A program made the position numbers and the translations under genes. DNA of 64,000 bases from Butyrivibrio sp. YAB3001 (lineage in GTDB: Bacteria; Bacillota; Clostridia; Lachnospirales; Lachnospiraceae): contig NZ_FOKR01000013.1 in NCBI RefSeq assembly GCF_900112195.1, positions 57,557-121,556 of the forward strand, given 5' to 3'. Below are positions 57,889 through 64,000 of the stretch, piece by piece. Numbering within the stretch: position 1 is the stretch's first letter; every line of letters begins with the position of its first letter. Under the pieces are notes generated by a model. It saw only the letters and a list, made by a program, of their open reading frames with translations, ran no database searches and was not told the origin of the DNA.

Positions 57889-58954
57889 TTATGTGGATAT
57901 CTCCATAAGCCTCCTTATGTAGAGTTTTGTGTTATGTAGAGTTAGTCCCTCGCGGCATAAAGTTCGTATGACTTGAGTCTCATATTACTCGGCATAATAA
58001 ATGCGCGGCGTTTTATTAATTCAATATCCCTATCCTTTTAGTATGCAGCAAATACTTTTTTATTATCAGACTTATAAATCCAGTGTTTATCAGCTATTCT
58101 GTAATCACCAAGGGATGAAAGGAGGAACCGATATGACTCTGACAGTGATTACAGATGGATTGTTTTCGTTACTTGAGAAAAACAATTACAATCCGACAAC
58201 CATTAAGTTTTATAAACGTGAATGGTCAAAAATCAGCCGCTTTATTCTCTCCGAGTACGGAGACGAAGAATTCGACATGGAACGCGGCATGGCTTCGTCA
58301 TCGGACAGCACTTACTCTTCTTTATGATAGTGGCTGCCGTGTTCAGGAATTGTGTGACATAAAGATCAGGGACATAAATACCGAAACTACTCCAACACTG
58401 CGGCTTCATGGAAAAGGTGATAAATATCGAACAGTTGTCATCGATGATAAAACCGCAAAGCTTGTAAATGAATACATCATCCGCCTCAGGAAAGGTGCCA
58501 TGCCAGATCATCCGCTTATAACCAATAGAAGTGGAAAATCCATAAGCAGGGATGGCATACAGTACATAATTGATAAATATGTTTCTAAAATTCATGGCGA
58601 AGATTGCTCATTTCCCGCGCATGTCCATTGTCATCAATTCCGCCACAGCAAGGCAATGCACATGCTTGCAGCCAACATAAACATAGTATACATCCGCGAT
58701 TTCCTCGGACATGAAGATATTTCCACGACCATGATATACAGCAGAGCCGATAATCGACTAAAAAATGAAGCCATAAATGCTCTGGCACCTAAAGTAACAG
58801 ATGACATTAACCTTCCCGACTGGAGGACCGATCAGGAACTACTAAGCTTTCTGAACTCTTTTTAGTGAATGGTTATGCCGAGCTAAACATAACTTTTTAG
58901 CGAAAATATCATACTCATGAGGTTTAACTCGGCATAACAACTAGCTCTACATAA
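57889..58954. mobile_element. tyrosine-recombinase insertion element inside the intron RT
   Basis: About 1.07 kb between GSGQGS (left) and GSVCSPVIANIY (right) of the reverse transcriptase. The ends carry inverted repeats CCTTATGTAGAG (left, near 57912) and CTCTACATAAGG (right, near 58945). Subterminal copies of CTCGGCATAA lie on both sides (about 57990, 58875 inverted, 58928), as expected for recombinase core and arm sites. GG-TCG-T-TGT is imperfectly repeated at both junctions. The only gene inside is a defective tyrosine recombinase. Confidence 0.72.
58133..58865 (+). pseudogene. tyrosine recombinase, internally deleted and frameshifted
   Basis: GGAGGAACCGAT precedes MTLTVITDGLFSLLEKNNYN and about 50 residues of the N-terminal SAM-like domain. 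The frame then changes at about 58290 and the catalytic domain follows: RHRTALTLLYDSGCRVQELC (box I Arg), HGKGDKYRTVVI (beta-hairpin Lys), HCHQFRHSKAMHML (His-x-x-Arg) and LGHEDISTTMIYS (His and nucleophile Tyr). The catalytic residues are all present, but about 100 residues between domains are missing, so the protein is probably inactive unless the catalytic part is made alone. Confidence 0.78.
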
Positions 58955-59623
58955 GGGTCGGTCTGTTCACCTGTCATAGCAAATATATACATGCATTACG
59001 TATTTCTGTGGTGGTTTAATGATGTTGTTAAGCCACAGTTGAGAGGCTATGCAGGGGCGGTAGTTTATGCGGATGACTTTGTTGTATGCTTTCAGTACAA
59101 AGATGAAGCTGAACAATTCTACAAAAGGCTGAAACACAGAATGGAATACTTTGGACTGGAACTGGAAGAAAGCAAGAGTCGACTGATTGAATTCGGTAGA
59201 TTTGCCGAAAGAGACAGGCGAAACAGAGGGCAGGGAAAACCTGAAACCTTCGACTTTCTGGGTTTTACACACTACTGTTCCAAGAGTCGGAACGGGAAGT
59301 TCAGGGTGAAGAGGAAGACTAGCAAGAAAAAGTTCACAAAGAAATGCAAAGAAGTCAATCGATGGTTGGCTGATATGAGAACCTTGCCGTTACAGGAAAT
59401 CATTAAGAGAGTGAACAGCATGCTAGTTGGATATTTCCATTACTACGGGATCACTGACAACTCAAAGGCTATATCTGATTTTAAATATATAGTACGAAAG
59501 CTTCTGTTCAAGTGGCTTAACCGCAGAAGCCAGCGGCGAAGTTATAACTGGGGCCAGTTCAACGATATGTTGAGAGACTACCCCCTTGCAACGCCCAGAA
59601 CGTACGTCAGTATCTATGAATGA
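58955..59623 (+). pseudogene. ltrA: group II intron reverse transcriptase, C-terminal part
   Basis: Continues the RT in frame from GGG 58955: GSVCSPVIANIYMHYVFLWW, then RT5 YAGAVVYADDFVVCFQYKDE with the catalytic YADD, RT6-7 FDFLGFTHYCSKS, and the maturase/X domain (RVNSMLVGYFHYYGITDNSK). It ends with TPRTYVSIYE. No H-N-H endonuclease domain is present. The combined intact enzyme would be near 435 aa. Confidence 0.85.
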
Positions 59624-59756
59624 TGGTTGTTGAATAATTTACTTTGCAAGGAGCCGGATGCGAGAAAGACGCACGTCCGGTTCTGTAGAGGGATAAGGGG
59701 AGAAATCCCCTTATCTACTCGACCGAAAAAACTATGGTCATTATATGAATTAGTGC

Positions 59757-59784
59757 TATAATAAAATTACCTAACGGGTAATTT
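59757..59784 (+). promoter_or_regulatory. promoter and operator of the higBA module
   Basis: Extended -10 TGC-TATAAT (59754-59762), with a perfect inverted repeat AAATTACC-TAACG-GGTAATTT (59764-59784) just downstream. This is a typical site for autorepression by the antitoxin. Confidence 0.65.
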
Positions 59785-59801
59785 GAAAGGAGGTTTATCA
59801 T

Positions 59802-60173
59802 GTGGAAATAATATATAGCAACTCTAAATTAGAGAAGCAATGCAATAATGAAAAAGATGCTAAAAAGCTTTTTGGTGGAAACGAATCTTTAGCATTAAGC
59901 CTATTAGCTAGAATAAATGCTTTAAAAGCTGCTGAAGTACTCAAAGATATTATAGTTCAAACAAATTTCCATTTTCACAACCTTCATGATAAAGGGAAGA
60001 GTAAGTATCAGGATTATTTTGCAATTGATGTAAAGAGTAGGAAGGATCCGTGGAGGATAATACTAAGACCACTTGATGATAATAAAGAACCATTTGATCC
60101 GTGTAACATTGATGAGATAGCAAGTGTTGTTGAGATTGTTGAGATAGAGGAAGTGAGTAAACATTATGAGTAA
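59802..60173 (+). CDS. higB: HigB/RelE-type toxin
   Basis: A 123-aa type II toxin of the HigB (killer protein) family, normally a ribosome-dependent mRNA endonuclease. MEIIYSNSKLEKQCNNEKDA is the family N-terminus, followed by LSLLARINALKAAEVLKDI and a C-terminal beta strand DPWRIILRPLDDN. The start is GTG 59802 after GAAAGGAGG; an ATG two bases earlier is in another frame and stops at once. It precedes its antitoxin, the reversed order typical of hig loci, and overlaps it by 8 nt. Confidence 0.85.
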   Translation: MEIIYSNSKLEKQCNNEKDAKKLFGGNESLALSLLARINALKAAEVLKDIIVQTNFHFHNLHDKGKSKYQDYFAIDVKSRKDPWRIILRPLDDNKEPFDPCNIDEIASVVEIVEIEEVSKHYE

Positions 60174-61239
60174 TTATATGAAGTATAACGGTAAAGTGGC
60201 ATTTCATCCCGGGTATTATATAAAAGAACTTGTTGAGGAAAGTGGATTGACTCAGGAAGATTACGCTAAAAGATTGGATACAACGCCTAAGAATCTAAGC
60301 GTTTTGCTCAGAGGGGAGCAGAGCTTATCTAATGATATTGCTATGAAACTTTCGAGGCTAACTGGCACAACAATTGGTTATTGGCTCAATTTACAAAAAG
60401 CTTATGATTCATTGGTCGCTGAGTTTGCGTCGGATCAGGAACTAAAGGAAGAAAGAAAAGTTTTTGATTATCTCGATTACAAATACTTTAGAACCAATTT
60501 TGAACTCAAGGATTGTCCGAGAAATAAAGATGAGCAGGCTATAGAGACAAGAAAGTTTTTGAATGTATCCACATTGTGTGCATTAAAAAAGAAAGACATG
60601 GCCGTAAACTTTAGAAGTACTGCAAAAGTATCTGAAGCAAGTATAGTAAAAGCAAATGCGATGGTACAGATTGCAACCAATATTGCTTTAAATGAGGATG
60701 CTCCTAAATTTGATAAAAAGAAATTTGAAAAAGCCACAGAATATGCGCTTACTCAGACAACTAACCATGAAGGCTTTTACAGAAATATAAGAAAAGCATT
60801 TCATGATGCAGGGGTTGTATTTGTGATACTTCCAAACATGCCTGGATCTAATACTAATGGTGCAACTAAAAAGGTCGGAGACAATATCATGATTATGGTT
60901 AACGACAGAAGACTGAATGCAGATACATTTTGGTTTTCTTTGTTTCACGAAATAGGGCATGTTAACAATGGAGATTATGGTATTTCTTTTGAAGAGGAAA
61001 AGGGAAAGACTGAGGAAATGGCAGACACTTACGCTCAAAATATGCTAATCGATCCAGTGGAGTATAAAGAGTTTATTAGAGCTGGGAGGTATGATGCAGA
61101 ATCGATAAAGAGATTTGCAGAGAAAATTGATCGCGACCCTGGAATTGTACTTGGACGATTACAGAATGATGGACGTGTTGGATATAACAATAAATCTTTA
61201 AATTCGTTGAAACATAAGTATAAGGTTGTTATGATTTGA
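60166..61239 (+). CDS. higA: HigA-type antitoxin fused to ImmA/IrrE metallopeptidase
   Basis: A 357-aa protein. Residues about 10-90 are the HigA/VapI helix-turn-helix: HPGYYIKELVEESGLTQEDY and DTTPKNLSVLLRGE. A helical linker follows. Residues about 200-310 carry a zinc peptidase of the ImmA/IrrE (DUF955) type with HEIGH at 261-265 and a downstream EEMADTYAQNML. HTH-plus-IrrE antitoxins of this size often repress the operon and neutralise the toxin. ATG overlaps the toxin stop. An ISL3 remnant begins within ~10 nt of the stop. Confidence 0.86.
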   Translation: MSNYMKYNGKVAFHPGYYIKELVEESGLTQEDYAKRLDTTPKNLSVLLRGEQSLSNDIAMKLSRLTGTTIGYWLNLQKAYDSLVAEFASDQELKEERKVFDYLDYKYFRTNFELKDCPRNKDEQAIETRKFLNVSTLCALKKKDMAVNFRSTAKVSEASIVKANAMVQIATNIALNEDAPKFDKKKFEKATEYALTQTTNHEGFYRNIRKAFHDAGVVFVILPNMPGSNTNGATKKVGDNIMIMVNDRRLNADTFWFSLFHEIGHVNNGDYGISFEEEKGKTEEMADTYAQNMLIDPVEYKEFIRAGRYDAESIKRFAEKIDRDPGIVLGRLQNDGRVGYNNKSLNSLKHKYKVVMI

Positions 61240-61249
61240 TTTGTTTTAA

Positions 61250-62018
61250 AATTTGCTATAAGTGCTCGGATATAGTTATCAATCAGTCTCACAATCCATT
61301 GAATGACATGGAAGGAGTCTACAACAGGTACAGCATTTGGAAAATATTTCTCGACATAAGCGATGTACTGGTTATACATATCTGAGATCAGGTACTTGAC
61401 TTCCAGGCGTTCCTCAATGGGGATAGATGTGAAATAGGGCTCTGTGACGTTCGTGCGATGACTTCTAAGAAGGTCGATAGGATCACCTGTATGGAAATCC
61501 TGAATGACAAGAGTGTACTTACAGTAATCATCCATATCCAGAAAGACTTCATCAACTGATATCGCATCTGTAAGTGATAGTCTGTCAAGCTTCACATATC
61601 GGTCGAACACTTCGTGAGCAAAGGTGTCAGAGACATTGAAACGCTTGGCAATAGAAGTAGATGTCTCCATGAGATCCTTATAAGCGCTTACTATTAGCAT
61701 TTCAGTAGCATTAGACATTCTGCGGCTTTTGTTGACGAACTTAAAGGATTCGTTGGTGCTGTAATGACAGTCTGGGTTGATGCAGCGCCATCTTCGCTGC
61801 TTGAGGATAAGGACAAGAGAGTAATTATCCTGCAAGACTGGATGGTTTATAGTCCTTTCCTTTACACCACATGAGTACATCCTGAAACCGCAGACAGGGC
61901 AGAAATGGGCTGTTGGTGGTGTTTCAAGTGTAAGGACTTTTGTCTGGCCCTGAATATCGATATTTTTGATGATCACATCGTTGTCTTCAAGGTCCAGTAA
62001 ATCTGTGATACTATTCAT
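61250..62018 (-). pseudogene. ISL3-family transposase, C-terminus lost
   Basis: MNSITDLLDLEDNDVIIKNI, then CPVCGFRMYSCGVKERTIN (zinc ribbon) and RWRCINPDC, then the DDE region with ISVDEVFLDMDDYCKYTLVI and VPVVDSFHVIQWIV. Homology ends near RLIDNYIRAL (about 61255); the frame then runs into antisense higA. Intact ISL3 transposases of this group are about 500 aa, so nearly half is missing. Ribosome site AAAGGAGGAGG lies before the ATG at 62018. Confidence 0.85.
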
Positions 62019-62101
62019 GTATCCTCCTCCTTTGATATTTAGTCCAAGAAACATCATAAGAGAAGGAGGAAGTGCAGGGAATGATCCCTACATTAAAAGG
62101 A

Positions 62102-62144
62102 CCAGGATTAGTCAGTTTCAATAACTGATTAACCCTGGTTTTGT
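62102..62144 (+). terminator. hairpin in the ISL3 end region
   Basis: CCAGG-TTAGTCAGTT / AACTGATTAACCCTGG stem followed by TTTTGTTT. It would block transcription from the flank. Confidence 0.7.
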
Positions 62145-62157
62145 TTATTCTCACAAG

Positions 62158-62232
62158 AGCCCCTCAAACCAGCCCCTCAAAGTAGCCCCTCTTAAATGGT
62201 AAATCATGAGTGGTACTCATGATTTACCATTT
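62158..62232. repeat. ISL3 end: three 13-bp repeats and a 17-bp inverted repeat
   Basis: AGCCCCTCAAACC, AGCCCCTCAAAGT and AGCCCCTCTTAAA lie in tandem at 62158-62196, followed by AAATGGTAAATCATGAG / CTCATGATTTACCATTT with a 5-nt loop (62194-62232). Related repeats occur inverted at 56568-56593. Confidence 0.65.
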
Positions 62233-62351
62233 ACGGATTAGTTGTTTGAAAGATACAGATTATGTTCAACCAGAGGTTTAGCGACAAGGCCTTAATGGCA
62301 GATTAGAATCAAAAGTACATTAACGATATCTGATTATGAAGGGAATAAGCA

Positions 62352-62867
62352 ATGGCAAAGATGACATCAGCGTACGCAAACAAGGTTTTGAAAAAGCTTA
62401 ATGATGATAAGAATTATTACCTGAATATGGAAGAGGAAGGGCAGGTGTATGTGGCAGCTGTCGATGAAGAGCCTGTTATCCCTGATTATGACTATGAAGT
62501 GGTTTCGGCCAAGATAGCAGAAATTGATGAGAAGATTGTAAAGATCAAGCATGCCATTAATGTGGTGAATGCCACAAACAAGATAGCTGTTGGAGATTCA
62601 GAGATGACTATTGACACTATTCTTGTCAGAATGGCTCAGTTAAATAAGAGAAAAATGGTTCTGGATAAGATGCGTAAGCGTCAGGAAAAGACCAGAGAGA
62701 AATGTGGATATCTTAGTGCCAGGAAAGCGGCTCCTGAGTATCAGTACATTAATTATGACCTGAAGCTTGTCGGCAAAGAGTACGAACGTATAGATTCGGA
62801 GATTGCTTCGATGCAGATTGCACTTGATAAATTTAATCAGACTTTTGAGTTTGATGTAGAGTACTAA
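62352..62867 (+). CDS. helical coiled-coil protein (DIP1984/septicolysin-like)
   Basis: A 171-aa charged helical protein. AEIDEKIVKIKHAINVVNAT and EMTIDTILVRMAQLNKRKMV resemble the DIP1984 family, whose first helices pack as a coiled coil; the match is from memory. No enzymatic residues seen. GAAGGGAATAAGC precedes the ATG. The gene lies just beyond the ISL3 end, probably a resident of the island. Confidence 0.55.
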   Translation: MAKMTSAYANKVLKKLNDDKNYYLNMEEEGQVYVAAVDEEPVIPDYDYEVVSAKIAEIDEKIVKIKHAINVVNATNKIAVGDSEMTIDTILVRMAQLNKRKMVLDKMRKRQEKTREKCGYLSARKAAPEYQYINYDLKLVGKEYERIDSEIASMQIALDKFNQTFEFDVEY

Positions 62868-63063
62868 TTATATTTCCGTGTAGCAAGTATATAGATGCGC
62901 TAACTCCAGTCGTTAAGCAAAATGGCTTGTTCATAGTTGCTGTTCTTGGTTATCGGTTATTTGATATTGAGGAAGTGTTCAAGGTTTCGTTTAAGGATCG
63001 ATGTCTAAGTCGAATTTGATTACAGTGATACCTTGCTACAGAAAACTTGTACCAATGGTACAT

Positions 63064-63099
63064 GGGGCATGGAAGTTCGGTTTCACATGCCTCTTTTTG
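63064..63099 (+). terminator. terminator
   Basis: GGGGCATG / CATGCCTC with a 14-nt loop and a TTTTT tail. The gap 62868-63120 shows no gene otherwise. Confidence 0.75.
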
Positions 63100-63120
63100 A
63101 ATGTAGTGTAGATAGAGGTA

Positions 63121-63795
63121 ATGGACATGAGAGAGAAGAATAAAAAGGTCGGATATTCATGCTATGAGAAAAAGATGCGTGGCTTTGAAAAGCCTAAGGA
63201 AAAGTATAAAAGATGGAGACGTAATATAAAGTTTGCCTATCAGCGCATAAGGTATGGCTATTGCGATTCGGATATCTGGTCTATTGATTATTGGTTTTTA
63301 AATGTAATGCCGGGGATGCTTCAACAACTGAAGGAGACTACGCATAGTTATCCTTGTTTTCAGGGGAGTATATCCCATGCTGTGTATGGGACCGCAGTGT
63401 CTGAAGATGCTGATGATGCAGGAATGAAGCAGTGGGACGAGATTCTTTCCGAGATGATATTCTTGCTAAAGGAATCAAATGAGGATACATGTACCAGAGA
63501 GAATAAATACCAAAAGGAATATGACAAGGCTCAGGAAGAGTTTGATGACAAATATGGTATGTTTGGAGAAAAACTCAGGACTGAGGCAGAAAAAGCTGAG
63601 GAAAAGAAAAAAGGAACACATCGCATATATATGCTTGGGGATGTTCCGTGTCAAACGGCGAATTATGGGAGGAGGTTTCAGCGAATTGTTTTCGGAGATT
63701 TCTCCTCCTGCACGGCGCAGTCAGTTCAGAAGCATCACATTCCTGCCGGAGTTGCAGCTCATTTTCGTAGGCTTGTTTCAGTAAGTCAATCCTGA
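63121..63795 (+). CDS. hypothetical protein, C-terminal tail doubtful
   Basis: A 224-aa protein. The first ~175 residues are coherent and aromatic/charged (RYGYCDSDIWSIDYWFLNVM, PCFQGSISHAVYGTAVS), then a helical Glu/Lys region (KYQKEYDKAQEEFDDKYG). It resembles small proteins I have seen in accessory regions of Lachnospiraceae, without a known function. From about residue 182 (DVPCQTANYGRRF onward) composition changes abruptly, so the 3' end may be replaced by foreign sequence. AGAGGTA precedes the ATG. Confidence 0.5.
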   Translation: MDMREKNKKVGYSCYEKKMRGFEKPKEKYKRWRRNIKFAYQRIRYGYCDSDIWSIDYWFLNVMPGMLQQLKETTHSYPCFQGSISHAVYGTAVSEDADDAGMKQWDEILSEMIFLLKESNEDTCTRENKYQKEYDKAQEEFDDKYGMFGEKLRTEAEKAEEKKKGTHRIYMLGDVPCQTANYGRRFQRIVFGDFSSCTAQSVQKHHIPAGVAAHFRRLVSVSQS

Positions 63796-63806
63796 TTTAT
63801 TGAAAC

Positions 63807-63836
63807 AAGGCTATGAACCGAAGTACATAGCCTTTG
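63807..63836. terminator. hairpin terminator between convergent genes
   Basis: AAGGCTATG / CATAGCCTT with a 10-nt loop; short T runs on both strands. Confidence 0.6.
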
Positions 63837-63868
63837 AACCTTTACAATTAAATATCTCATTCGACTGC

Positions 63869-64000
63869 TCAAAAGGATACATACTCATGAAGGGCCGAGG
63901 CCACTGCGCTGGCATCTTCCATTGAAAGGACTTTGGACAGGTTGTTACATGTCTGACTGGCATCGGCAATACTTGCAATGGAGAAGCCAAATCTCAGGAC
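63869..64000 (-). CDS. 3' end of an unidentified gene, continues beyond window
   Basis: An open frame on the minus strand enters from the right edge and reads GFSIASIADASQTCNNLSKV then MEDASAVASALHEYVSF before TGA. It is followed by the shared terminator. Only 43 codons are visible; no family recognised. Confidence 0.5.
   Translation of the reverse strand, partial: VLRFGFSIASIADASQTCNNLSKVLSMEDASAVASALHEYVSF

Larger units (their letters stand above)
56727..59723 (+). mobile_element. group II intron, reverse transcriptase interrupted
   Basis: The 5' end GTGCGCCC (56727) opens about 520 nt of intron domains I-III with no protein gene, followed by an intron-encoded reverse transcriptase. Domain V is clear at 59651-59684: GAGCCGG...CCGGTTC with the AGC-type catalytic triad region and a GAAA-like loop (CGAGAAAG). 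Domain VI (GGATAAGGGG / CCCCTTATC) and the 3' end near CTCGAC follow. A 1.07-kb tyrosine-recombinase element splits the reverse transcriptase, so the intron can now move only if reverse transcriptase is supplied from elsewhere. Exact 3' boundary is approximate. Confidence 0.88.

Noticed and set aside
63479..63784. 101-codon frame overlapping the gene at 63121
   Set aside because: Alternate frame of the same stretch without its own ribosome site; only the shared 3' end is uncertain.

Overview
Moderately AT-rich chromosomal DNA, most likely from a rumen or gut Lachnospiraceae (Butyrivibrio or a near relative). I infer this from the gene set dnaE / pfkA / proC / argF / birA / coaX / dus / greA / lysS, the family-specific small proteins, a domain-permuted GH3 beta-glucosidase of the kind known from Butyrivibrio and Ruminococcus albus, and TTGACA/TATAAT promoters with strong AGGAGG ribosome sites. 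No database search was possible; family names come from reading motifs.

1-13.9 kb is core genome: DNA polymerase III alpha (cut by the window edge), phosphofructokinase with a CcpA-like site, an rRNA methyltransferase/proC pair, a secreted SleB-type hydrolase, argF with a possible arginine-repressor dyad, birA, coaX, a small conserved protein, dus, greA and lysS.

13.9-30.4 kb is a mixed zone: an AAA-ATPase/nuclease-like gene, a DUF4869 gene whose partner ATPase is cut by an IS110 remnant, a chemotaxis receptor, and many decayed genes (mannose-6-phosphate isomerase, MerR regulator, iron alcohol dehydrogenase, CPBP protease, deoxyribosyltransferase-like). Intact genes include an Spx/ArsC protein, peptide deformylase, a membrane-anchored TIM barrel with a divergent TetR gene, a LytTR two-component pair, the large GH3 enzyme and a ferredoxin.

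31.0-32.2 kb is a dense tRNA array (unassigned, Trp, Leu, Glu, Glu, Tyr, Asn, Met) with a Cro-like gene inside it. Two of its members carry extra hairpins inside the tRNA fold. It opens an accessory island that reaches the right edge.

32.2-56.4 kb holds: an ATPase + PD-(D/E)XK nuclease pair behind a 10-bp-phased repeat promoter; a glycine-rich membrane protein behind a structured leader whose last hairpin masks the Shine-Dalgarno; a housekeeping-like accessory operon (DUF4298, YfcE phosphodiesterase, YunG-like, TPR, J-domain); duplicated segments and twin Cys4 microproteins; a strongly structured probable ncRNA (about 40.4-40.6 kb); a DUF2325-like / HNH / PLD-helicase / NUDIX cluster; and the most striking locus, a four-gene overlapping operon (48.7-56.4 kb). 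That operon encodes a zinc-finger beta-CASP metallo-beta-lactamase nuclease, a GrpE-like coiled-coil protein, a circularly permuted Hsp70 and a protein ending in an RNA polymerase alpha-CTD. I read it as a chaperone-gated nuclease with a transcription-targeting subunit; this is inference.

56.4-64 kb is mobile DNA: an ISL3-like end, a group II intron whose reverse transcriptase is split by a ~1.07 kb tyrosine-recombinase element, a HigB/HigA-IrrE toxin-antitoxin pair, a truncated ISL3 transposase with repeat-rich end, and two unassigned genes.
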